A stretch of DNA of 64,000 nt from Mesorhizobium sp. M1E.F.Ca.ET.045.02.1.1 (lineage in GTDB: Bacteria; Pseudomonadota; Alphaproteobacteria; Rhizobiales; Rhizobiaceae), in the NCBI RefSeq assembly GCF_003952485.1, contig NZ_CP034447.1, positions 7,284,391 through 7,348,390 on the forward strand. The letters are read 5' to 3'. The notes beneath the pieces were generated by a model. The model did no database searches and was not told the DNA's origin. It saw nothing but the letters and a program-made list of their open reading frames with translations. Shown piece by piece: positions 47,436 through 56,006 of this stretch. The first letter of the stretch is position 1; each line of letters starts with the position of its first letter. The position numbers and the translations under genes were made by a program.

Positions 47436-49232
47436 CTAGCGCACCTTGACGTCAGCCAGTTCCTGGCCGTCCGGACCCATGACATGGGTCGAGCAGGCCA
47501 GGCAGGGGTCGAAGCTGTGGATCGTTCTGAGGATCTCGACCGGCTCCTCCGGCCGCTCCACTTTCGTATCCATGAGCGAAGCCTCGAACGCGCCTATGTT
47601 GCCTTGATGATCGCGCGGCGAGCCGTTCCAGGTGGTCGGCACGACGCATTGGTAATTCTCGATGCGGCCGTCCTTGATGCGCACCCAATGGCCGAGCGCC
47701 CCGCGCGGCGCCTCGGTGAAGCCGACGCCCTTGACCTCCGAGGGCCAGGTCTTCGGGTCCCATTTGTCGGTGGTCGCCGTCGCGCTGTCGCCCGCCTTGA
47801 TGTTGGCGACCAGCTTGTCGAGGAAATAGGCCTGCTTGTGCGCGGCCCATTGCGCTTCGAGCGCGCGCGCCGCGGTGCGGCCGAGCGTCGAGAACAGCGC
47901 CTCGAGGGGGACATTGAGCGCCCGCAGCGTCGAATCGACCTGCTCCTTGATGTCCTCGCGGCCCTGCGCATAGCCGACGACGTAGCGGGCGAGCGGCCCG
48001 ACCTCCATGGCATTGCCTCGCCAGCGCGGCGCCTTGATCCAGGAATATTTCGCGCTCTCGTCGATCTCGACGATGTTGGTGCGCGTGCCCTTGGCGTTCG
48101 GCCCGAGCTCGTAATGCGCCTCGGTGACGCCGTCCCAGGGGTGAAGGCCCTTGGCCTCGTCCGGATATTTGTACCAGGAATGCGGCACGAATTCCTGGAC
48201 TTGCTCGGGATCGCGCACGTCGACCGGCAGCACTTCCTTGAGATTGCCGTTGATGATCGCGCCCTGCGGCATCAGGAGATTGCCGGCCGAATAGTCGTTC
48301 GCCTTGTCGGGAATGTCGCCATAGGCAAGCACGCTCTTGCCCGACAGTCCTCCGCCGTAGAGCCAGCCCTTGTAGAAGCCGCCGATGGCGATGATGTCGG
48401 GGATGTAGACATTTTCGACGAACTCGATCGAGCGGTCGATGACGCTGCGGACATAGTTCAGCCGCTCCATGTTGATCGGCGCGCCGGCGGCGAGTTCCCC
48501 ATCGATGTTGATCGCGCATGGCACGCCGCCGACCAGCCAGTTCGGATGGATGTCCTTGCCGCCGAAGATCGTTCGTGTCGTCATGATCTCCTTCTGGAAG
48601 TCGAGCGCTTCGAGATAGTGCGTGACCGCCATCAGGTCGGCCTCGGGCGGCAGCAGGTAGGCCGGGTTGGTCCAGTAGCCGTTCTTGAACGGGCCGAGCT
48701 GACCGCTCTCGACGAATTTCTTCAACCGGTTCTGGACGTCGCGGAAATAGCCGGGCGACGACATCGGATGGCTCGGCGAAACCGTCTGCTGCAGTTCCGA
48801 CGTCGCCTTGGGATCGGCCTTGAGCGCGTTGACGGGGTTCACCCAGTCGAGCGCGTGCAGGTGATAGAAATGCACGAGGTGATCATGCACCTGCAGCGAA
48901 AGCTGCATGATGTTGCGGATCGAGTTCGCGTTCTCGGGGATCGTGATGCCGAGCGCATCCTCGACCGCGCGCACCGAGGTGAGCGCATGCGTTCCGGTGC
49001 ATACGCCGCAGATGCGCTGGGTAAAGGCCCAGGCGTCGCGCGGGTCCCGTCCCTTGAGAATGACTTCGAGCCCGCGCCACATGGTTCCGGTCGAAACCGC
49101 GTTGCGGATGACGTTGTTCTGGTCGACGTTGACCTCGCAGCGCATATGGCCTTCGATGCGGGTCACCGGATCGACGACGACGCGCTGTCCCGAAGTGTCG
49201 AGACTGAACCCGTTCGGTGTCTGGATGCCCAT
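47436..49232 (-). CDS. hupL: HupL, uptake hydrogenase large subunit
   Basis: A 598-residue NiFe subunit that oxidises H2. Nickel motifs: [11 protein letters not shown] near residue 75 and DPCLACSTH near the end, followed by a 15-residue extension ([15 protein letters not shown]) that HupD must remove. Other conserved segments: [14 protein letters not shown] and PRGALGHWV. The start overlaps the hupS stop by one base (TGATG). The product is exported with HupS as a folded complex. Confidence 0.97.
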   Translation of the reverse strand: MGIQTPNGFSLDTSGQRVVVDPVTRIEGHMRCEVNVDQNNVIRNAVSTGTMWRGLEVILKGRDPRDAWAFTQRICGVCTGTHALTSVRAVEDALGITIPENANSIRNIMQLSLQVHDHLVHFYHLHALDWVNPVNALKADPKATSELQQTVSPSHPMSSPGYFRDVQNRLKKFVESGQLGPFKNGYWTNPAYLLPPEADLMAVTHYLEALDFQKEIMTTRTIFGGKDIHPNWLVGGVPCAINIDGELAAGAPINMERLNYVRSVIDRSIEFVENVYIPDIIAIGGFYKGWLYGGGLSGKSVLAYGDIPDKANDYSAGNLLMPQGAIINGNLKEVLPVDVRDPEQVQEFVPHSWYKYPDEAKGLHPWDGVTEAHYELGPNAKGTRTNIVEIDESAKYSWIKAPRWRGNAMEVGPLARYVVGYAQGREDIKEQVDSTLRALNVPLEALFSTLGRTAARALEAQWAAHKQAYFLDKLVANIKAGDSATATTDKWDPKTWPSEVKGVGFTEAPRGALGHWVRIKDGRIENYQCVVPTTWNGSPRDHQGNIGAFEASLMDTKVERPEEPVEILRTIHSFDPCLACSTHVMGPDGQELADVKVR

Positions 49233-50308
49233 CAGCTTTGCCCTCCCTTTTCGCGCATCCGCTTGACCACGCTCGCCGCCGCATGCGCGGCCGCCGCAGC
49301 GCCGACCACCGTCGCGGCCGTCGCCCCGATCCTGTCGGCGTTTGCCTCGACGCCGAAGCCGTTGATGTTGCTGAGGCGACTGTAGAAATCGCCCTTGTCC
49401 CAGAAGCCGTCTTCCGAACAGCCGATGCAGGGGTGGCCGGCCTGGATCGGGAAGGAGAGGCCGCCGTTCCAACGCACGGTGGAGCAGGCGTTGTAGGTGG
49501 TCGGGCCCTTGCAGCCCATCTTGTAGAGGCAGTAGCCCTTGCGCGCGCCCTCGTCGTCGAAGGCTTCCACGAACTGGCCGGCGTCGAAATGCGGCCGCCG
49601 GTAGCATTTGTCGTGGATGCGCTGGCTGTAGAACATCTTCGGACGGCCCTGCCGGTCGAGCTCGGGGAAGCGCTCGAAGGTCAGGATATAGGTGATGACG
49701 GCCGTCATAACCTCGGCGATGGGCGGACAGCCTGGCACCTTGATGATCGGCTTGTCGGGCAGACCGGGAACCTTGTGGACGGGCGTCGCGCGCGTCGGAT
49801 TCGGCCGCGCCGCCTGCACGCAGCCCCATGAGGCGCAGGACCCCCAGGATATGATCGCCTTGGCGTTCTGGGCGGCGTATTTGAGCTGGTCGACGAAGGG
49901 CTTGCCGCCGATGATGCAGAACATGCCGTCCTCGTTGAGGGGCGGATTGCCTTCGACGGCGAGGATGTAGTTGCCCTTGTATTGTTCGACGGTCTCGGTG
50001 ACGATCGCCTCGGCCTGGTGGCCGGCGGCCGCCATGATCGTGTCGTCGTAGTCGAGCGACAGCATCGAAAGCACGACATCCTTGGCGAGCGGATGAGCCG
50101 AGCGGATGAAGCTCTCCGAGCAGCAGGTGCATTCGAGCCCGTGCAGCCAGAGCACCGGAATGCGCGGCTTCGATTCCATCGCATAGGCGATCTTCGGCGC
50201 GAAGGTGGGACCAAGGCCAAGCGACGCCGCCGTCAGGCTGCAGAATTTCAGGAAGCTCCGGCGGGTGATCCCCTGCCGTCGCATGACTTCATAGAAGGTC
50301 TCTTGCAT
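49232..50308 (-). CDS. hupS: HupS, uptake hydrogenase small subunit
   Basis: A 358-residue iron-sulphur subunit with a Tat signal ([18 protein letters not shown] at residues 12-29, cleavage near 45). The proximal cluster region reads [10 protein letters not shown] and [20 protein letters not shown] plus the extra Cys after GSC give the six cysteines of oxygen-tolerant group 1 enzymes. A C-terminal helix follows (about 325-345), anchoring it to HupC. GGAGGAG 7 nt upstream supports 50308; a longer start at 50422 would add 38 residues and cover the promoter. Confidence 0.96.
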   Translation of the reverse strand: MQETFYEVMRRQGITRRSFLKFCSLTAASLGLGPTFAPKIAYAMESKPRIPVLWLHGLECTCCSESFIRSAHPLAKDVVLSMLSLDYDDTIMAAAGHQAEAIVTETVEQYKGNYILAVEGNPPLNEDGMFCIIGGKPFVDQLKYAAQNAKAIISWGSCASWGCVQAARPNPTRATPVHKVPGLPDKPIIKVPGCPPIAEVMTAVITYILTFERFPELDRQGRPKMFYSQRIHDKCYRRPHFDAGQFVEAFDDEGARKGYCLYKMGCKGPTTYNACSTVRWNGGLSFPIQAGHPCIGCSEDGFWDKGDFYSRLSNINGFGVEANADRIGATAATVVGAAAAAHAAASVVKRMREKGGQS

Positions 50309-50365
50309 CGGGCTCTCCTCCACGGGCAGCGGCATTCTCCAGCGCTGCCGGCGTGAAAGGACTGA

Positions 50366-50381
50366 TGCAAGTCCGATGCCA
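50366..50381 (-). promoter_or_regulatory. Sigma-54 promoter of hupS
   Basis: TGGCATCGGACTTGCA on the minus strand has GG and GC 12 bases apart, as the -24/-12 elements require. It ends 57 bp before the hupS start. HoxA or NifA is the probable activator. Confidence 0.75.
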
Positions 50382-50920
50382 AAGCAGAAAAGTTTAATGA
50401 ATACAACTGTGTGCGGCTGCACGACCGACTGTCATCGGCATGGGCCGCCGCATGCTGCTGGCAGGCCGACTTACAAATTGCAAGGAAAGCTGTCAGCGCC
50501 GATGTCTCGCTGCATGGACGGGCAGCACCCGGACAGGCCTTGCGCCGCCATTCCGCACCGATCACGAACTGCGGGCAGAAGGCGATGCCCGGCCCTCCCG
50601 CGCCACATTCAACCTGTGCGGAATTGAATTGGGCTGACGGCATTGCGATTTTGGCGCGCGGACAAGAAGCGGATACCGTCAAAAGACCGCCAGAGCGGTC
50701 CTTCTGCACGCAATGGTCCGCGATAGATGTTGAAAATTTCTGCTTTTTAAATCAGTGATTTAGGGTGGGTTTGCGATAGCCCGATGGGCCGCGAAGGCGC
50801 CGCCGACATAGCCGAAGCTACTGTCAGCAGCGCAAGGGGTTAACCGCGATGTCACTTGGAGCCGTCGCAGCTCGGCTTCCGACCGGATTACGGCAAGCGT
50901 CGCCGGCGACCCACCGCGCG
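50382..50920. other. Non-coding gap upstream of hupS
   Basis: No supported gene. Upstream activator sites for HoxA or NifA are expected but none is clear. A 15-bp perfect palindrome TAAATCAGTGATTTA stands at 50748-50762 in an AT-rich patch, of unknown meaning. Confidence 0.5.
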
Positions 50921-51817
50921 TCAGTCGCGCGATAGGGACAGCCCGGCGAGAAGCGAAGCGTACGCGGCAAGCCTGCGGGATACGAACTCCGTGAAGAGCC
51001 GCACGCGCTTCGTCTTGCGTGCCTCCCCCTGTGTGAGAAGCCAGAGCGTTCCGTACATGTGCAGGTTGGTACCCGGCACCCTCGCCAGCAGGGGGTCGGC
51101 ATCTCCCACGAAGCACGGCAGCGTCGTCATCCCGAGCCCCTGCCGCACCGCGACCATCTGCGCCTCGGCATCCGTGACCCTGAACGGAACCTCGACGGTG
51201 CGAACCTCACCTTCGTGGGCCCAGTCCGGGATTCCATGAATGCTTATGACGATCCAGCGGATGGGATCAGGCGCGCCCGCACGCCACGCGGCCAGTCGAT
51301 CGCGGGACATGTAGATACCGCCGAATACATCCGGTCCCTTCAGACCGTGAAGATTGAGCGGCAGGTTTTTGCGGTCGTAGACGACGCGAATCGCGACGTC
51401 GGCCTCTCGGTTGGTCAGATTTGCCAGCTCGCCGGACGACAAGATTTCCATCTCGATGTCCGGATAAAGACGCGCGAAATCGGAGAAGTCCGGCATGAGC
51501 AGGTGGGTCGCCAGCGGCGGTGCCAGTGTCACCCGCAGACGCCCGCGCACGCTCTGGTCGCGGCCAAAGACGCGCGTCTCCAGTTGGTGCGACGACGCTT
51601 CCATCTGGTCGGCGAGCTCGAGGACCTCCTCCCCCGCAGCCGTGAGGCGGTAGCCCGAAGGCAGCTTCTCGAACATGTGCGCCCCGAGCCGTTCCTCCAG
51701 TTGGGCGATGCGTCGCAGCACGGTCGAATGGTTCACCCCGAGGCGCTCGGCGGCAGCCCGTACCGAGCCTGCGCGCGCGACGGCAAGAAAGTAGCGAACG
51801 TCGTCCCAGTCGATCAT
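50921..51817 (-). CDS. LysR-family transcription regulator
   Basis: A 298-residue LysR protein. The helix-turn-helix (VRYFLAVARAGSVRAAAERLGVNHSTVLRRIAQLE) is at residues 6-40, split here as DWDDVRYFLAVARAGSVRA and AAERLGVNHSTVLRRIAQLE, followed by a substrate-binding domain. ATG at 51817 is preferred; an upstream start at 51895 adds unrelated residues. It is divergent from an SDR gene across 268 bp with an inverted repeat, the usual LysR-target layout. The effector is unknown. Confidence 0.88.
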   Translation of the reverse strand: MIDWDDVRYFLAVARAGSVRAAAERLGVNHSTVLRRIAQLEERLGAHMFEKLPSGYRLTAAGEEVLELADQMEASSHQLETRVFGRDQSVRGRLRVTLAPPLATHLLMPDFSDFARLYPDIEMEILSSGELANLTNREADVAIRVVYDRKNLPLNLHGLKGPDVFGGIYMSRDRLAAWRAGAPDPIRWIVISIHGIPDWAHEGEVRTVEVPFRVTDAEAQMVAVRQGLGMTTLPCFVGDADPLLARVPGTNLHMYGTLWLLTQGEARKTKRVRLFTEFVSRRLAAYASLLAGLSLSRD

Positions 51818-51851
51818 GGTGCAATCCCGCACCGCGGGGTGCGTCTTCCAA

Positions 51852-51887
51852 AGCCCGTATTTAATACATCGAACAGCGGTACGGGCT
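51852..51887. promoter_or_regulatory. Candidate LysR operator
   Basis: AGCCCGTA and TACGGGCT form an 8-bp inverted repeat 20 bp apart, 35 bp upstream of the LysR start, facing the SDR gene. Assignment rests on position alone. Confidence 0.4.
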
Positions 51888-52085
51888 ATTATCATAGCCT
51901 ATGTCGACGGACGCGGCCCAATTCCGAACGGCGGACACCGATCGTCGCGGCTGGCGTCAGTCGTCCAGCCGGATCGATTCCGCACCACCGATGTGCGCGC
52001 TTCCGCACTCAACAACTGATGCCGGCGGACCCATTTCGAGGTTCTCGGAGGCAGATGCTGTCCCGACGCCACGAAAGGAGAAGTC

Positions 52086-52820
52086 ATGGGAAAGCTTGAG
52101 GGTAAGGTTGCAGTCATCACGGGTGGATCGAGCGGCATGGCGCTGGCGAGCGCCAAGCGGTTCGTTGAAGAAGGCGCCTATGTTTTCATCACGGGCCGGA
52201 GACTGGAGGCGCTGGACGAGGCCGTCAGGCTGATCGGCCGGAACGTGACCGGCGTGCGCAGCGACGCGTCCAATCTCGACGACCTCGACCGCCTGTTCGA
52301 CACAGTCAAGCGGGAAAAGGGCAAGATCGACGTGCTGTACGCCAGCGCCGGCACGGGCGAAGCCGTCCCGCTGGGCGAGATTACCGAGCAGTATTTCGAT
52401 GCGACCTTCGGCCTGAATACGCGCGGTACGCTGTTCACGGTGCAAAAGGCGTTGCCGCTGTTCAACGATGGCGGATCGATCTTCATGACCGGATCAGTTG
52501 CTTCGGTGAAGGGTTTTCCTGGTTACAGCGTGTATGCGGCGAGCAAGGCGGCGTTGCACGCATTCGCACGCGGGTGGCTAAACGAGCTGAAGGGCAGGAA
52601 CATCCGGGTGAACGTGCTGCACCCGGGGCCGATCGCCACGCCGATGCAGGACCAAGTTCTCACCGAGGAGGCGAAGCGGATGTTCGAATCCCTGATTCCG
52701 CGGGGAAAGATGGGGCGTCCTGAGGAAATTGCGGCGGCCGCGGTGTTTCTTGCTTCCGACGATTCCAGCTTCGTGAATGGGGTGGAGCTGTCAGTCGACG
52801 GCGGCTTCTCGGCCATCTGA
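52086..52820 (+). CDS. Short-chain dehydrogenase/reductase
   Basis: A 244-residue SDR. The nucleotide loop is TGGSSGMALASA (TGXXXGXG with Ala for the last Gly), the catalytic set has Ser in FMTGSVASV and YSVYAASK (YXXXK), and the end shows the classical FVNGVELSVDGG. AAGGAG is 8 nt upstream. The Arg of GRRLEAL after strand 2 suggests NADP. Substrate unknown. First gene of the unit opposite the LysR gene. Confidence 0.9.
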   Translation: MGKLEGKVAVITGGSSGMALASAKRFVEEGAYVFITGRRLEALDEAVRLIGRNVTGVRSDASNLDDLDRLFDTVKREKGKIDVLYASAGTGEAVPLGEITEQYFDATFGLNTRGTLFTVQKALPLFNDGGSIFMTGSVASVKGFPGYSVYAASKAALHAFARGWLNELKGRNIRVNVLHPGPIATPMQDQVLTEEAKRMFESLIPRGKMGRPEEIAAAAVFLASDDSSFVNGVELSVDGGFSAI

Positions 52821-52861
52821 AAGGTGGGGGAATCAACATCAACACGGATCGGAGAAGTATT

Positions 52862-53461
52862 ATGAGCTACGCAATCGTAGGATTCGGCAAGGTAGGGCAG
52901 GCTCTCGCCCACGCCTTCGCCCGTAAAAACATCGACGTGACCGTCGCTAGCCGCCGGCCGCCCGAGGCGCTGGCGCCGCAGGCTCGGGCGATTGGACCCA
53001 CGGTCGTCGCCAAGTCGTTGCGGGAAGCACTCGAGGCCGACACAATCATCCTGGCGGTCCCGTTCGGGGAGCATCGCGAGGTTGCGAAGGCCCTGCCGAG
53101 CTGGAAAGGCAAGACGGTCATCGACGCGATGAACGCGTTGGTTCCCCTTGAGGAACTGGACGGCCTCCCGTCCTCCGCCTTCGTCGCGAAGTCGTTCACC
53201 GGCGCCAAGCTCGTGAAAGGCTTCAATCACCTGGTTGCGGCCACCCTGGCCGTCGATCCGATCGTCGAGGGCGGCCACCGGGTCGTCTTTCTGTCAAGCG
53301 ACGACGAGGACGCGACCGCTCCCGTGGCGGATTTGGCCAAACAACTCGGGTTCGCACCCGTCAAGCTGGGAAAGCTCAACGAGGGTGGCGCGCTGGTGCA
53401 CGCGCGCGACCGCATTTGGGGCCGGCTCATCTTCCAGGATTTGTTCAAGAAGGAGCAGTAA
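52862..53461 (+). CDS. F420H2:NADP-oxidoreductase-like protein
   Basis: A 199-residue protein with a Rossmann N-terminus (YAIVGFGKVGQALAHAFARK) and SRRPPE after strand 2, of the NADPH-dependent F420 reductase-like (NAD_binding, F420_oxidored) family. The mid part KGFNHLVAATLAV and end GGALVHARDRIWG are typical of such proteins in bacteria that do not make F420. The true cofactor partner is unknown. It follows the SDR by 41 bp. Confidence 0.82.
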   Translation: MSYAIVGFGKVGQALAHAFARKNIDVTVASRRPPEALAPQARAIGPTVVAKSLREALEADTIILAVPFGEHREVAKALPSWKGKTVIDAMNALVPLEELDGLPSSAFVAKSFTGAKLVKGFNHLVAATLAVDPIVEGGHRVVFLSSDDEDATAPVADLAKQLGFAPVKLGKLNEGGALVHARDRIWGRLIFQDLFKKEQ

Positions 53462-53843
53462 TCGAAGGCGTATGGGCGCTGTTCGAAGAGCGGGAGGACG
53501 CCCGACGGAGCGGCAGATCTGCGGGCGCCGAGTATCGATCGACTGCTATCGATGGCCTAGGATTCGCCCGGGTGCCCTCTGCTATCCGCTACTACTCCAC
53601 GGTACGACCCCTCACTCCCACTCCATTGTATCCTAGCAACGCAAAGCATTGATTTCAAAAAGGGATAATTTTTCAAACTTTTGAGACCGTCAGAAAGACC
53701 GTCAACTTTCCTTCCGTTTTGTCAGTAGTACCCCTTCGGCTCGGCCTGATCACCGAGCGGATCGTGCAATTCATCGGCTCAGGGGAATAGCGATTTGCCC
53801 TTGAGCGCCACAGCGAAACCGAAAACCCTTTTCCGATTTCTAC
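53462..53843. other. Non-coding gap between the SDR cassette and nifQ
   Basis: About 380 bp without a supported gene. The central part (53630-53720) is AT-rich compared with the surroundings and has a direct repeat AGACCGTCA (twice, near 53686 and 53697). No tRNA end, integrase remnant or clear terminator was seen, though the change in base composition fits a join between two gene blocks. Confidence 0.5.
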
Positions 53844-54464
53844 CTACGGAAGTTCCATGCCGTTCCTGATCCGTGCAAGGCGGCTTTCGCCTTCTTCGGT
53901 GCCGAAGCAGCTTTCGAAATCGGTGCATTCCCGGCAACTGGGCGTGGTGCACAGCGAAAAGCCCTCGGCCTCGCAGAGCTTGCGGTAAAAGTACTTCTTC
54001 CATTTCATGTTCTTGGTATTGCCGGCCGCAAGCAGCGGAAAATGGGTGGCTAGCAGGCGGCTGAGCTCCGCACGATCAAACAGGCCGAGGTCCTGCCAGA
54101 GATGATCGTTGCGCATGGCGCGCCGGGCGATGATCTTGGCTAGACGGGCGCTGGTTTTGTTGCCCGGCCGGGCATAAGCAAGAAGCAGATCGCGCAGCAG
54201 TTGTTCTTCCATATCCGGTTCGGGATCGGCCAGTTCGTCGATTGCGAAGGCCTTGACCGGGGCGACAGGAAAGCAACGGGTGAGCACGTCGCGCAGCTCG
54301 GCCCGCGACAGGCCGGTCGCCTCCGTCGCGGTCGCCTCACCCGCCTCGACCTCTTCCAGAGCGCGCGAGAGGACGCAAGCGAGCACATGCTGGTCGAACC
54401 CCGTTTCCACGTCAATCGGCGGCCATTGGCCGGCGCTGAGGCAGACGTAGTGATGGGCGAACAT
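53844..54464 (-). CDS. nifQ: NifQ, molybdenum donor for FeMo-co
   Basis: A 206-residue protein. The metal-binding end has CTTPSCRECTDFESCFG, the CX4CX2CX5C motif of NifQ, which carries a Mo-Fe-S cluster to NifEN/NifH. GGGAGAG stands 8 nt before the ATG at 54464; a longer start at 54572 would overlap fdxB by over 90 bases. Last gene of the nif unit. Confidence 0.92.
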   Translation of the reverse strand: MFAHHYVCLSAGQWPPIDVETGFDQHVLACVLSRALEEVEAGEATATEATGLSRAELRDVLTRCFPVAPVKAFAIDELADPEPDMEEQLLRDLLLAYARPGNKTSARLAKIIARRAMRNDHLWQDLGLFDRAELSRLLATHFPLLAAGNTKNMKWKKYFYRKLCEAEGFSLCTTPSCRECTDFESCFGTEEGESRLARIRNGMELP

Positions 54465-54480
54465 GATGCTCTCCCTCAAT

Positions 54481-54795
54481 TCATGCAGCGATCCTGTCTG
54501 CCGCCACATGGGTCTGGCAGGTCTTCGGACAGACGCGCGCGCAGGCACCGCAGCCGATGCAGCGGCCGGCATGGTCGACGACCATGATCATCCGGTTGAG
54601 ATCGCCGTCAAAATCGTCGTCGCCGTCGCAGGCGCCGAGGATCTCGCCCTCGTCGTCGACACCGTAGAGGTGCATCACCTCTCGCGAGCAGACCTTGAAG
54701 CAGCGGCCGCAGCCGATGCAGGTCGCCCCGTCGATCGCGGTCAGGTATTCCGGCATCCAGCTGGAGCCGTCACGGGTCTCGAATGCGCTCGTCAT
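54481..54795 (-). CDS. fdxB: FdxB-type nif ferredoxin
   Basis: A 104-residue ferredoxin III with two [4Fe-4S] motifs, CIGCGRCFKVC (about residue 26) and CIGCGACARVCPKTC (about 79), separated by an acidic insert (DGDDDFDGD). Linked to nitrogenase cofactor work in many diazotrophs. Four-base overlap with the gene before. Confidence 0.94.
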   Translation of the reverse strand: MTSAFETRDGSSWMPEYLTAIDGATCIGCGRCFKVCSREVMHLYGVDDEGEILGACDGDDDFDGDLNRMIMVVDHAGRCIGCGACARVCPKTCQTHVAADRIAA

Positions 54796-54995
54796 TCCGC
54801 TTTCTCCAACGCGGCCAGTTCCTTCCTTGCCGCGTCCAGTTCGGCGAACACGTCGAACGTCTTTTCCGCGACCGCCTTGACTTCGCTCCAGTTGAGCGGA
54901 AGGTCCTCGGCCAGGTCGTGCAATTCCATCTTCGCATTGCCCGCGCGCGACTGCAGCTTCCGGACCTTCTTCTGGAGTTCTTCGATATTCGGCAT
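54792..54995 (-). CDS. CCE_0567-family metalloprotein (DUF683)
   Basis: A 67-residue helical protein (IEELQKKVRKLQSRAGNAKM, then LHDLAEDLPLNWSE). The family is found in nif clusters between the nifX-associated gene and fdxB, and the cyanobacterial member binds metal; no function is proven. No cysteine. Confidence 0.9.
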   Translation of the reverse strand: MPNIEELQKKVRKLQSRAGNAKMELHDLAEDLPLNWSEVKAVAEKTFDVFAELDAARKELAALEKAE

Positions 54996-55012
54996 CCTGT
55001 GGTCCCCTTGCT

Positions 55013-55495
55013 CTAGGCCCGTGCTACTTCGGGATAGGCGTTAATGGCGGAAACCGCATCGTCGACGAACTTCGTCCCCGCTTCCGCGAGCTTCTGCAGC
55101 GTCTCGAAGCCGAAGCGGTGGACGTCGCGCAGGCTCTTCGACAGCACGACCAGGCGGCCGGCCGTAAGCAGGACACGCCCGAAGCCTTCGTGATGCAACT
55201 TCATCATGGGCGAGGCCATCAGGCCGGATCGCTCCTCGATCGCCAAGCCGACGGCAGCATAGAAAATGTCGAGCCGCCACAGCACGTCAGGATCGGGATC
55301 GCCGATGATCGGAATCTCGCGGCGCTGCTCTTTCGTGACGATGAAGTCGGAAAGCAGTTCGTCGTCCAATTTACCTTCCCACGATCCATAGGAATCCTGG
55401 GCGCGGATCAGCCGCACGAGGCATTTGACGAAGGGCATAGCAAGCGCCGCTTCGTCGTCATCGACAGCAGAAGGAGTAACGGCGACTTCGGACAT
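55013..55495 (-). CDS. NifX-associated nitrogen fixation protein (DUF269)
   Basis: A 160-residue protein of the DUF269 family ([34 protein letters not shown]). Always near nifX; precise role unknown, probably cofactor synthesis or protection. Start at 55495 is 10 bp after nifX; a longer start would overlap nifX. Confidence 0.93.
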   Translation of the reverse strand: MSEVAVTPSAVDDDEAALAMPFVKCLVRLIRAQDSYGSWEGKLDDELLSDFIVTKEQRREIPIIGDPDPDVLWRLDIFYAAVGLAIEERSGLMASPMMKLHHEGFGRVLLTAGRLVVLSKSLRDVHRFGFETLQKLAEAGTKFVDDAVSAINAYPEVARA

Positions 55496-55505
55496 GTCTT
55501 GTCTC

Positions 55506-56006
55506 CTAATCCTCTTCGTCGTCGAAGGACGGGTTCTTCTCGACGACACCTGCCTCGGCGAGCACCTTGCGCAGCCAGGGCGGCGGCGCAGTCCTCAGCA
55601 TCGTCTGCGTGCGCGACAGCACATCCTCGATCGACTGTGGCTGCGGCACCTTGATCGGATGGATCTTTGCCGAGACGACTTTGGCCGCCGAAGGCCCGCC
55701 GATGGCAAGGCAGAACAGCAGTTGGCAGCCCTTCAACGCCTCCACCTTCGGCGTGATGCGGTCGTCGCCCTCGGTCCGGTGCTTGCCGCTCTCGTCGGAG
55801 ACGTCGCCGAAGGCCACGGCCTCCACGAAGGTCCAAACCTCGGGCGTCACATCATAGACGGCGAAGCGCTTGGCCGATCCGAAATGGGCGTTGAGGCCCT
55901 TCATGTCCTGCGTGGCGATCGCCACGCGCAAGGCGCCGGCCTGCCGTTCCGTCTTGGGCGCGTGAAGATCGTCAGTGACGAGTGACAAGCGGCGAATGGC
56001 GGTCAT
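55506..56006 (-). CDS. nifX: NifX, FeMo-co carrier
   Basis: A 166-residue protein with the NifX/NafY cofactor-binding domain (about 26-135: [36 protein letters not shown]). It holds NifB-co and the VK cluster during FeMo-co assembly. Its start lies 35 bases inside the end of nifN, a longer overlap than usual. Confidence 0.93.
   Translation of the reverse strand: MTAIRRLSLVTDDLHAPKTERQAGALRVAIATQDMKGLNAHFGSAKRFAVYDVTPEVWTFVEAVAFGDVSDESGKHRTEGDDRITPKVEALKGCQLLFCLAIGGPSAAKVVSAKIHPIKVPQPQSIEDVLSRTQTMLRTAPPPWLRKVLAEAGVVEKNPSFDDEED

Noticed and set aside
46821..49385. An 854-codon open frame on the plus strand, opposite hupE and hupL.
   Set aside because: Antisense to well-identified hup genes; composition rich in Arg, Asp and His as in shadow frames.
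50248..50709. A 153-codon minus-strand frame covering the hupS upstream region.
   Set aside because: It overlaps the hupS start and its sigma-54 promoter and has no family likeness; rich in Ser, Arg and Cys like random frames.
53630..53843. A tRNA or attachment site at the junction before nifQ.
   Set aside because: No cloverleaf or tRNA 3' end could be traced; only base-composition change and a short direct repeat are seen.
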